A stretch of DNA of 13,206 nt from Calditrichota bacterium. GTDB taxonomy: Bacteria > Zhuqueibacterota > Zhuqueibacteria > Residuimicrobiales > Krinioviventaceae. Below are positions 6,554 to 13,206 of this stretch, piece after piece; positions within the stretch are counted from its first letter, which is position 1, and each line of letters opens with the position of its first letter. A program made the translations under genes and the position numbers. The notes under the pieces are model-generated. The model saw only the letters and a list, made by a program, of their open reading frames with translations. It searched no databases and was not told the DNA's origin. Where the stretch lies: NCBI GenBank assembly GCA_003818595.1, contig RPQV01000038.1, positions 1 to 13,206 on the forward strand. The letters run 5' to 3'.

Positions 6554-7219
6554 ATGCACAAAATTGTCCAAGCTCTGATCTGGTCTTTCGTGTGGATGGT
6601 TTTCCACCTTGTCGATATAAATGCTGCGGAATTCCATTTTAGCGCAGCAGATGGTTTGAAAATAATGATTTATGACGGCAATGTCGAACCTGAGAAAAAC
6701 AGGTTGTTGAGTGCTTTTCATAACACCGATTATATCATCGACGGCGAAGGGTATTTGACACTCGGGGCCCTAGGCAAATTGAAGATCAGCGGCCTGACGA
6801 CTGCGCAGGCAACTGATCTGCTGTATGAAAAATTGAAACCTTACGGCAAGGATCTGCAGCTTATCGTCATTCCTCAAATTCGCCTGGTTATTCGCGGTGA
6901 ATTCGGAAAACCGGGGATGTATCGATTCAGTCCCGCAACCTCATTTTGGGACGCAATCATGGAAGCCGGCGGCATGAGCAGCAGCTTTGTGGTTGAAAAT
7001 ATGTACATTATCCGCAATGGAGAAATCGCATACGCAGACTTTGAAAATGCTCTCTATGCGGGTGTCTCGCTGCGCGAACTGGGTCTTGAATCCGGAGATG
7101 AAATCGTTGCGCCGAGATTAAACCGCATCAGCTTTGCCTCAGTCATGCGATGGGTTAATTTCTTCGCTTCGATCGTTTTGCTCTATTATACTATTGCAAA
7201 TTATAACCAAAAAGACTGA
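6554..7219 (+). CDS. Wza-like polysaccharide export protein (Poly_export and SLBB domains)
   Basis: The product has 221 residues from ATG 6554, chosen because GAGG at 6544-6547 lies six bases upstream; a TTG at 6542 would start before that site. Residues 1-24 form a signal peptide ending INA-A, with no lipobox cysteine. Residues 25-108 are the Poly_export region, with YIIDGEGYLTLGALGKLKISGLT at 60-82 as the family's hallmark segment. Residues 109-187 are one SLBB-type unit (VIRGEFGKPGMYRF, FWDAIMEAGG, GDEIVAP). Residues 195-217 are hydrophobic (VNFFASIVLLYYTIAN), in the position of the amphipathic helix with which Wza forms its alpha-helical outer-membrane pore. At 221 residues with a single SLBB it is shorter than Wza (about 360-380). 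The kinase gene follows after eight bases, the normal Wza-Wzc pairing. It should form or gate the periplasmic/outer-membrane exit channel. Confidence 0.85.
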   Translation: MHKIVQALIWSFVWMVFHLVDINAAEFHFSAADGLKIMIYDGNVEPEKNRLLSAFHNTDYIIDGEGYLTLGALGKLKISGLTTAQATDLLYEKLKPYGKDLQLIVIPQIRLVIRGEFGKPGMYRFSPATSFWDAIMEAGGMSSSFVVENMYIIRNGEIAYADFENALYAGVSLRELGLESGDEIVAPRLNRISFASVMRWVNFFASIVLLYYTIANYNQKD

Positions 7220-7227
7220 TTCATCCT

Positions 7228-9546
7228 ATGGCATTAGAAGAATTCGAAATATTAGATCAACCGCAACAATCATCGATTCCAATTGACTTTGGCAAATTCA
7301 TCGCCGGCATTTGGAGGAGAAAGTGGCTGATTCTATTTCTCAGTGTGGGCATGACCATTCCATTCTATTTTCATGCGAAAAATCAAGTACCCCAGTACAA
7401 ATCGAAGGTTGTCATTCAATCCAAACAATATGGCAGTGAAGAGAAAAGTTTTTTTGATGCAGAAACTCAGGCGGAAATAACCAGCCAATCCTTTACCGAA
7501 AGGATGGCGCGCGTCCTGGGTCTGGCGATCCTCAGCTCCGATACGTTGTATCGAAACGTCAGTGACGTGTTCGCCGAATATCATACCACCTCGGAACCGG
7601 TCGTTTCCCGCTATAAAATTGAAGTTGATGACCTGGGCGTATATTACCTGTATCAGAAAAATGAAACATCACGTGTTCTGGTTGACAGCGCCAACGTCTG
7701 GGATGCCGTCGACGCTCTTCGCAATGCGAACGGCTTGTCCTTTCGTCTGCAGCCGACATTCGTTCATCAGGCCGGGGAATTTCATTTTCGTGTTCAGCCT
7801 TTCAGCAAGGGCGTCAAGGTGATACAGTTGGGGATCAAGATGGATTTCAGCCGCTCCGGAAAGTTCATGATCATGGAGATGAAAGGCGAGAACCCGAACT
7901 ATATTACCTCCGAATTGAATAGAATTGCAGACGCCTATCTGATTGAAGTTCAGAAACTAAAATCAGTGGACAGCGATACCTATCGCGAGGCGCTCAGAAG
8001 AAGACTGGCCGCCGCTGAAACCAACATGAAGGTAAGCGAAGAGAATTTGCGCAATTTTTATTCTCAATATCCCCTTTCTCTCGATGCGGAAAAAACAGAA
8101 CTGATGGGACAGCTCAAATTAAATGAGCAGGCTTTGAGAGATCTGCCTCTCCAGCGAAAACAATTGACCTCATTACTGGCCCGATTGCAGGCCGAAAACA
8201 ATGCTGATTACAGCGCCCAGTATCGGCGTGTGGTTGTCAACCAGATCGCCAATTATGCGGCAATGTCTAATGAGCCGGAAATGACCATCTATCGACAAAA
8301 TCTCGAGCAGTTGGAAGCGCGTTATCGAGAGTTAAGCGGGCTCTATTCCTCGGATAACGAAGAGGTTAAAGGGCTTGAAGAAAAAATTGGGGAAACCCAG
8401 GCTCATATTATTCAATTTGCTTCGAATTATCGCAATGTCCTGGCTGAACGGGAATCCACGCTCAGACGTGAAAAGCTGGAATTGGAAAGCAAATTAAAGT
8501 CGCTTCCGAATGATGAATATCGTCTGATGGAATTGGAACGAAATAAAAAAATTGATGAAGATTTGTTTAAATTTTTGTATACTGAGGTACAGAAACTTCA
8601 GGTTTCTGAAGCCAGTCAGGATCGAGGGGTGCGTATCCTCGATTATGCAGTCCCGCCGACCAAGCCCATCAATCCCAGCAAAAAAAGCCAGATTATGCTG
8701 GGTGGTGGTCTAGGATTGCTGTTGGGACTGTTGTTGTCGATCGTCATCGACTTGGCCGACCGATCGCTGCAATCCGTGAAAGATGTTGAAAGACATCTCA
8801 AGTTGCCTGTGTTGGGCACCATTCCGGAGGTGTTGTTCAAAGATATTCCGGAATATCGGGATGATCAGAAAGCCGAGCAGATTGACAAACAGTTGGTCAC
8901 CCATGATTACTCGCCGACTCCCATCGGTGAGGCCTACCGCGCGTTGAGAACGCATTTATTGTTTTCGAAGGACACTGAACAACTGCGTTCTCTGCTGATC
9001 ACCAGTATTTGTCCCGAAGAGGGCAAGTCGTTCACTGCGGCCAATTTGGCGATCATCATGGCTCAGCAGCGCACCAACACCCTGTTGGTTGATGCTGATT
9101 TGCGCCGCGGCGTACAACATAATACATTCAATGTGCCCCGAGAACCGGGACTCACCAACTACCTCAGCAATAAGGGAACGCTCAACACATTGATTCATTC
9201 AACACACATTCCCAATCTTTCGGTGATGAGTTGCGGTTCCTTGGTACCCAATCCGTCAGAATTGTTGGGTTCAATTCAGATGAAACGATTGCTGTCGGAT
9301 GTGAAAAGAAAGTTTGATTTTATCATTTTCGATGCTCCACCGCTCGATGCGGCAACCGACAGTGTGGTGATTGGGACCGTGGTCGACGCTGTGACCATCG
9401 TCCTGAGAGCCGGAAAGACGAATCGGAAAATTGCAAAGGAACGATTGGAAATATTTCAGAATGTTCCGGCAAAAATCATTGGAACGATTATCAACGGAAC
9501 GGATGAGGCCATTCTAAAGAGCACATACAGCTATTATCACTATTGA
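7228..9546 (+). CDS. Wzc-like polysaccharide co-polymerase / BY-type tyrosine autokinase
   Basis: Inner-membrane protein of 772 residues that controls chain length and export in Wzx/Wzy-dependent polysaccharide synthesis. Residues 17-50 hold the first Wzz-type membrane segment (RRKWLILFLSVG). A long periplasmic part follows, coiled coil at about 240-460, then the GNVR-like stretch EYRLMELERNKKIDEDLF. The Pro-rich PPTKPINPSKK leads into the second membrane segment (about 489-510). The cytoplasmic kinase has a Walker A CPEEGKS (595-601, K600), Walker A' LLVDADLRRG (619-628, D622 and D624) and Walker B FIIFDAPP (698-705, D702). The C-terminus is a compact tyrosine cluster (Y767, Y769, Y770, Y772), the expected autophosphorylation tail. 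Kinase and membrane parts are fused, as in proteobacterial Wzc and unlike the split CapA/CapB of Firmicutes. The start ATG has no strong Shine-Dalgarno; coupling to the gene ending eight bases upstream is likely. Confidence 0.92.
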   Translation: MALEEFEILDQPQQSSIPIDFGKFIAGIWRRKWLILFLSVGMTIPFYFHAKNQVPQYKSKVVIQSKQYGSEEKSFFDAETQAEITSQSFTERMARVLGLAILSSDTLYRNVSDVFAEYHTTSEPVVSRYKIEVDDLGVYYLYQKNETSRVLVDSANVWDAVDALRNANGLSFRLQPTFVHQAGEFHFRVQPFSKGVKVIQLGIKMDFSRSGKFMIMEMKGENPNYITSELNRIADAYLIEVQKLKSVDSDTYREALRRRLAAAETNMKVSEENLRNFYSQYPLSLDAEKTELMGQLKLNEQALRDLPLQRKQLTSLLARLQAENNADYSAQYRRVVVNQIANYAAMSNEPEMTIYRQNLEQLEARYRELSGLYSSDNEEVKGLEEKIGETQAHIIQFASNYRNVLAERESTLRREKLELESKLKSLPNDEYRLMELERNKKIDEDLFKFLYTEVQKLQVSEASQDRGVRILDYAVPPTKPINPSKKSQIMLGGGLGLLLGLLLSIVIDLADRSLQSVKDVERHLKLPVLGTIPEVLFKDIPEYRDDQKAEQIDKQLVTHDYSPTPIGEAYRALRTHLLFSKDTEQLRSLLITSICPEEGKSFTAANLAIIMAQQRTNTLLVDADLRRGVQHNTFNVPREPGLTNYLSNKGTLNTLIHSTHIPNLSVMSCGSLVPNPSELLGSIQMKRLLSDVKRKFDFIIFDAPPLDAATDSVVIGTVVDAVTIVLRAGKTNRKIAKERLEIFQNVPAKIIGTIINGTDEAILKSTYSYYHY

Positions 9547-9570
9547 TCGCGAGAGGGAGTAGAACGGTTC

Positions 9571-10533
9571 ATGCACATTTTTATATCGGGCGGTGCCGGG
9601 TTCATTGGTTCGCACCTTGCGGAGATGTTGCTGAGCGAGGAGTATCATGTTTATAATTGGGATAATTTCAATGATTATTATGATCCCGCTGTTAAACGAG
9701 ACAATATAGAAGCGGCGATCGCGAATAAGCGGTATGAGTTGATCGAAAAAGATATTCTCGATTATTCTGCTCTCGATCATTTTTTTTCAACTCATCCGGT
9801 TGACGTCATCGTCCATTTGGCGGCACGTGCCGGTGTGCGACCCTCTATTCAGCAACCCTTGTTGTATGAGCAGGTCAACGTCCAGGGTACAATGAACCTT
9901 TTGGAGATGAGTCGTATCTATCACATCAACCGGTTTGTCTTTGCCTCGTCATCCTCTGTTTACGGTGCCAATCGAAAAATTCCCTTTCAGGAGAGCGATA
10001 ATGTTGATTTTCCGGTGTCGCCTTATGCCGCTACCAAAAAGGCCGGTGAACTGATTTGTTACACCTATCATCATCTGTACAATATTTCAGTCAATTGCCT
10101 GCGCTTTTTTACGGTTTATGGTCCCCGACAGCGGCCCGACATGGCTATTCATAAATTTTCCCGCATGATCTACCGGCATCAGCCGATACCCGTCTTCGGC
10201 GATGGTTCGAGTCGCCGCGATTATACCTATTATTCGGATATTATTCAGGGTATTATGGGCGCCATTCACAACTGCCAGGGATATCATATCTATAACTTGG
10301 GAGAATCAAAAACCGTCACTCTTCTTTATCTGATCGATCTCCTGCAGGACGCATTGGGAATTAAAGCGGTCGTGGAATTCAAACCCGAACAACCCGGTGA
10401 TGTACCGGTGACGTTTGCCGATGTGACAAAGGCCAAAAATGAATTAAAATATCATCCGCAAATCCCGATTGAGGAAGGTATTAAACGATTCGCCGAGTGG
10501 TTCTCAGGTCACTATAATCGATTTAATTATTGA
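9571..10533 (+). CDS. NAD-dependent sugar epimerase, UDP-glucuronate 4-epimerase-like
   Basis: Extended short-chain dehydrogenase/reductase of 320 residues, probably interconverting UDP-glucuronate and UDP-galacturonate in the cytoplasm to supply a charged sugar. The Rossmann motif GGAGFIGSH is at residues 7-15. The catalytic Tyr/Lys pair is Y152-K156 in SPYAATKKAGE, with the Ser cluster at 126-129 (ASSSSVYG). DNFNDYYDP at 31-39, HLAARAGVRPSIQ at 82-94, RFFTVYGPRQRPDMA at 178-192 and GDGSSRRDYTY at 210-220 are typical of the bacterial GlcA-epimerase group rather than GalE. UDP-glucose 4-epimerase or another UDP-sugar activity cannot be ruled out. The ATG at 9571 has AGGGAG at 9554-9559, a long 11-base spacing. 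It lies 24 bases after the kinase and 21 before the initiating transferase. Confidence 0.85.
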   Translation: MHIFISGGAGFIGSHLAEMLLSEEYHVYNWDNFNDYYDPAVKRDNIEAAIANKRYELIEKDILDYSALDHFFSTHPVDVIVHLAARAGVRPSIQQPLLYEQVNVQGTMNLLEMSRIYHINRFVFASSSSVYGANRKIPFQESDNVDFPVSPYAATKKAGELICYTYHHLYNISVNCLRFFTVYGPRQRPDMAIHKFSRMIYRHQPIPVFGDGSSRRDYTYYSDIIQGIMGAIHNCQGYHIYNLGESKTVTLLYLIDLLQDALGIKAVVEFKPEQPGDVPVTFADVTKAKNELKYHPQIPIEEGIKRFAEWFSGHYNRFNY

Positions 10534-10554
10534 GACGGTTCCAGATCATCCATT

Positions 10555-12012
10555 ATGCTTGCGGATAAAGAAAGATTCATACAAAATATTTTTAAAGCGG
10601 TTGATTTGTTTATCCTTTTTTCCGCTTTTCCTATTGCCTATTTTGTTGATGAATTTATTCGTTATGCTACTCTCTGGAATGTTAAAGCCTACGCAACGAG
10701 CACGTCTTTCTCCGGGCTTTTATATTTTACCTCCAATTATTCATTGATGTTTTTGGGATTCCCGCTGATTTGGTGGGGACTATTCATCCTCAACCATATC
10801 TATCAGGATTATCGAACGCGCGCGTTCAAGAAACTGGCGTGGGCTATTTTCATCACCGCCATCTGGGCCAGCTTTGTTTGCGGCAGTTTGATTTTCTTTT
10901 TCAAGGTCGATATGGCCAGCCGACTCTTTTTTCTGGTTTATTCTTTCACCGCCTACAGCCTGATTATTATTGAAAAGACGGCTCTCATTTTTATCCTTAA
11001 TCGGGTACATGCAAAAGGATATAACCAGGAGAATTTACTGATTGTCGGCACCGGCAAGCGCGCCTGCGAATTCATCCGCAACGTAAAAAGTCACACCCAC
11101 TGGGGACTTCACATCGTCGGCTTGATCGATGATGATCCGAAATTCTTCGGCAAACAAATTGAAGGATATCGTGTTTTAGGCAGGATTCAGGATATCGGCT
11201 TCATTGTCAACCGTCTGGTTGTGGACCGCGTCATTTTTGTCGTCCCTCGACTCTGGCTGGACCGAATCGAAAGCGCGATTCTAGAATGTGAAAAGGTGGG
11301 CGTTGCCACTTCTATCTCTCTTGATCTCTATAATCTCCACATCGCCAAAGCAAGACAGACCGATTTTAATGGTTTCCCATTGTTGGAATTTCATACGTTT
11401 TACGCCAAAGAATGGCAGCTTTTTTTAAAACGATTTCTGGATATTATCATTTCTTCCATTTTCTTAATCTTTTTCTCACCGCTGATCCTGTTGGTTGCGG
11501 TTTTGATTCGTCTGACCTCGAAAGGTCCCATATTCTTCAAACAGACCAGAATCGGTTTGAACGGCAGAAAATTTACATTGTTTAAATTCCGATCAATGGT
11601 GGCCAATGCAGAGGCGCTCAAGGCGAAACTCTCTGCGCATAATGAAATGGACGGCCCCGTTTTTAAAATAAAACATGATCCACGCGTCACTCCCATCGGT
11701 TATATCATCAGGAAAACGAGCATTGACGAACTTCCTCAATTCATCAATGTGCTGAAAGGTGACATGAGCATCGTCGGTCCCCGTCCGCCGCTTGTCAGTG
11801 AAGTGGAGCGGTATGAAATATGGCAGCGTCGCCGTTTAAGCCTGAAACCGGGCATAACCTGCATTTGGCAGGTGAGCGGAAGAAATAAAATCACGTTCGA
11901 AGAATGGATGAGGATGGACCTTGAATATATCGATCACTGGTCCCTCGCTCTGGATATCCGACTCATGTTGCGAACGATGTGGGTTGTCGTCACCGGTTAC
12001 GGCGCACAATAA
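10555..12012 (+). CDS. Undecaprenyl-phosphate sugar phosphotransferase (WbaP/WcaJ family)
   Basis: Polyisoprenyl-phosphate hexose-1-phosphate transferase of 485 residues that starts repeat-unit assembly by moving a sugar-1-phosphate, often glucose or galactose, from its UDP form to undecaprenyl phosphate. The N-terminal third has four to five hydrophobic segments (about 15-35, 55-82, 93-116, 120-150). Next comes a Rossmann-like domain with IVGTG at 163-167. The catalytic part starts with KRFLDIIISSIFL and a membrane segment near 285-312. It contains KFRSM (344-348), the acidic pair D391-E392 in SIDELPQ, KGDMSIVGPRPP, and GITCIWQVSGRN near the C-terminus. These are the blocks required for activity in this superfamily, and the full four-part layout distinguishes it from the short PglC/WecP-type enzymes. 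Which sugar is transferred cannot be read from sequence. The ATG at 10555 has only weak purines (GAGACGG, about 10532-10538) upstream. Confidence 0.92.
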   Translation: MLADKERFIQNIFKAVDLFILFSAFPIAYFVDEFIRYATLWNVKAYATSTSFSGLLYFTSNYSLMFLGFPLIWWGLFILNHIYQDYRTRAFKKLAWAIFITAIWASFVCGSLIFFFKVDMASRLFFLVYSFTAYSLIIIEKTALIFILNRVHAKGYNQENLLIVGTGKRACEFIRNVKSHTHWGLHIVGLIDDDPKFFGKQIEGYRVLGRIQDIGFIVNRLVVDRVIFVVPRLWLDRIESAILECEKVGVATSISLDLYNLHIAKARQTDFNGFPLLEFHTFYAKEWQLFLKRFLDIIISSIFLIFFSPLILLVAVLIRLTSKGPIFFKQTRIGLNGRKFTLFKFRSMVANAEALKAKLSAHNEMDGPVFKIKHDPRVTPIGYIIRKTSIDELPQFINVLKGDMSIVGPRPPLVSEVERYEIWQRRRLSLKPGITCIWQVSGRNKITFEEWMRMDLEYIDHWSLALDIRLMLRTMWVVVTGYGAQ

Positions 12013-12049
12013 ATCAACATACACCGAAAAATCGAAGGAATCACATTCG

Positions 12050-13206
12050 ATGGACTCAAGGCTGTCGAAAAACGCCGGATTGCGAATTTTAATGATCGCT
12101 CCCCAACCATGGTTTCAACCTCGCGGCACCCCCTTCAGCGTGCTGCATCGCATCAAAGCATTATCCTTGCTTGGCCATACCATCGATTTGGTCACTTATC
12201 CGATAGGACAAAATATCGCCATTGATGGACTGGCCATTCATCGGACCCGAAAGCCTTTATTCCTGCGGCAGGTGAAAATCGGTCCTTCGGCAGTCAAGAT
12301 TCTTCTTGACATCCTGCTCTACCGAAAAACCATTGATCTTTTGCAGAAAAATCAATATGACTATCTTCATACGCATGAGGAAGCATCTTTCTTCGGCGTT
12401 CCGTTGGCCAAGCGATTCGGCCTTCCGCATTTATACGATATGCACTCCAGTCTGCCGCAACAATTGCAAAACTTCAAGTTTTCGAACTCCCGCCTTTTGC
12501 GCGGACTCTTTGAACGGTTGGAGAGAAATACCATTGAGAATTCAGCGGCCGTCATCACGATCTGCCCGGAATTGCAGGATTATATACAAAAACATTTTCC
12601 CCGAAAAACGAGTCTGCTGATCGAAAATGTGGCCGATAACAGTGTGGTTTTTCCCTCCACAGCCGATAAAGAGGAAATTCTGCGGCAACAATTTCAAATC
12701 CCCAATAAGACCATCATCCTCTATTATGGGACGTTCGAAACCTATCAGGGACTGGATATGTTAATCGACAGTGCCCGCGAGGTTGCTGCCCGTCAGAGGA
12801 ATGATATCCATTTTCTTTTGGTCGGCGGCAGCGAACAGCAGGTCGCGGCGTACCGCTCACGCATTTCAAAATTGGGCCTGGCTGAATTCTTTACTCTGAC
12901 CGGTTTTGTTCAACCCGAGTTGATCCCCAGCTTTATTTCCTTGTGTCAGGTATTGATTTCTCCCCGACTACAGGGTACCAATTCGCCCCTCAAAATTTAC
13001 TCTTATCTGCGCAGTGGCAAACCCATTATAGCAACGCGTCACATCACCCATACCCAGATACTCAATGATTCTGTATCAGTTTTAGCTGAACCGCACCCTG
13101 AGCCTTTCGCCGAGGCTATTCTTGCCCTTTGTGATGATCCGAAGAAACAATCTCGACTGGTCACGGCGGCTCGACAACTTGCGGAAAAGCATTACAGCTA
13201 TGATGA
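12050..13206 (+). CDS. Family 4 (GT-B) glycosyltransferase, 3' end outside the window
   Basis: The open frame runs from ATG 12050 to the window edge without a stop: 385 whole codons plus two bases. AAGGA at 12035-12039 precedes the ATG by 10 bases. The N-terminal half starts with RILMIAPQPWFQPRGTPFSV (12-31), a common opening of GT4 enzymes in polysaccharide clusters, and has YDMHSS at 129-134. The C-terminal Glycos_transf_1 half shows YYGTFETYQGLDML (225-238), HFLLVGG (254-260), TGFVQ (284-288) and GTNSPLKIYSYLRSGKPIIAT (309-329). The usual E-x7-E motif is replaced at this point, the first Glu apparently being Q308. It should add a sugar to the lipid-linked repeat unit at the cytoplasmic face after the initiating transferase encoded 37 bases upstream. 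Donor and acceptor are unknown. Only a short C-terminal tail is probably missing, judged by usual GT4 length. Confidence 0.88.
   Translation, partial: MDSRLSKNAGLRILMIAPQPWFQPRGTPFSVLHRIKALSLLGHTIDLVTYPIGQNIAIDGLAIHRTRKPLFLRQVKIGPSAVKILLDILLYRKTIDLLQKNQYDYLHTHEEASFFGVPLAKRFGLPHLYDMHSSLPQQLQNFKFSNSRLLRGLFERLERNTIENSAAVITICPELQDYIQKHFPRKTSLLIENVADNSVVFPSTADKEEILRQQFQIPNKTIILYYGTFETYQGLDMLIDSAREVAARQRNDIHFLLVGGSEQQVAAYRSRISKLGLAEFFTLTGFVQPELIPSFISLCQVLISPRLQGTNSPLKIYSYLRSGKPIIATRHITHTQILNDSVSVLAEPHPEPFAEAILALCDDPKKQSRLVTAARQLAEKHYSYD

Noticed and set aside
1..13206. CRISPR arrays, tRNA or rRNA genes, insertion sequences, phage genes
   Set aside because: I saw no regularly spaced repeats, cloverleaf-like segments, rRNA stretches, transposase catalytic cores or phage modules; nearly all the DNA is explained by colinear plus-strand genes.

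Overview
This window carries genes on the plus strand only, and it reads as chromosome of a Gram-negative (diderm) bacterium: it has a lipid A pathway hydrolase (LpxH), lipoprotein maturation (Lgt), an outer-membrane barrel protein, a lipoprotein and a Wza/Wzc-type polysaccharide export pair. Shine-Dalgarno sites are usable, and GTG and TTG starts occur beside ATG. A calcium-loop plus Ig-like barrel protein and a CpoB-like lipoprotein would fit an FCB-type lineage such as Calditrichota, KSB1 or Ignavibacteriota. That placement is an impression from protein style, not a demonstrated assignment.

Region 1 (about 1-3920) is an envelope block. lpxH and lgt overlap by 20 bases once lgt is given its likely GTG start. 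After a 117-base gap with a possible sigma-70 promoter come an outer-membrane barrel protein and, 13 bases further on, a TPR lipoprotein of the CpoB/YbgF type. A hairpin terminator with a GNRA tetraloop closes the block. Lgt would lipidate the TPR lipoprotein encoded two genes downstream.

Region 2 (about 3921-5591) holds a single glycogen synthase gene (glgA) with its own AT-rich leader, ended by a strong 12-bp-stem terminator.

Region 3 (about 5592-13206, running off the end) is an exopolysaccharide or capsule operon. It is preceded by a near-consensus sigma-54 promoter (GG-N10-GC) and a short run of TGAT/ATCA palindromes at distances typical of activator sites. Gene order is: a STAS-domain protein fused to a transposase-like helix-turn-helix; a Wza-like export protein without a lipobox; a Wzc-like tyrosine autokinase; a UDP-glucuronate-4-epimerase-like enzyme; a WbaP/WcaJ-type initiating sugar-phosphate transferase; and a family-4 glycosyltransferase cut by the window edge. 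No flippase or polymerase is in view, so the cluster must continue beyond 13206.

The most interesting point is the start of region 3. A sigma-54 promoter leads directly into a STAS protein that heads a polysaccharide operon, an arrangement reminiscent of the Vibrio fischeri syp locus (SypG, sigma-54, SypA). Here the STAS protein also carries a putative DNA-binding tail, which suggests an undescribed STAS-HTH regulator of polysaccharide production.
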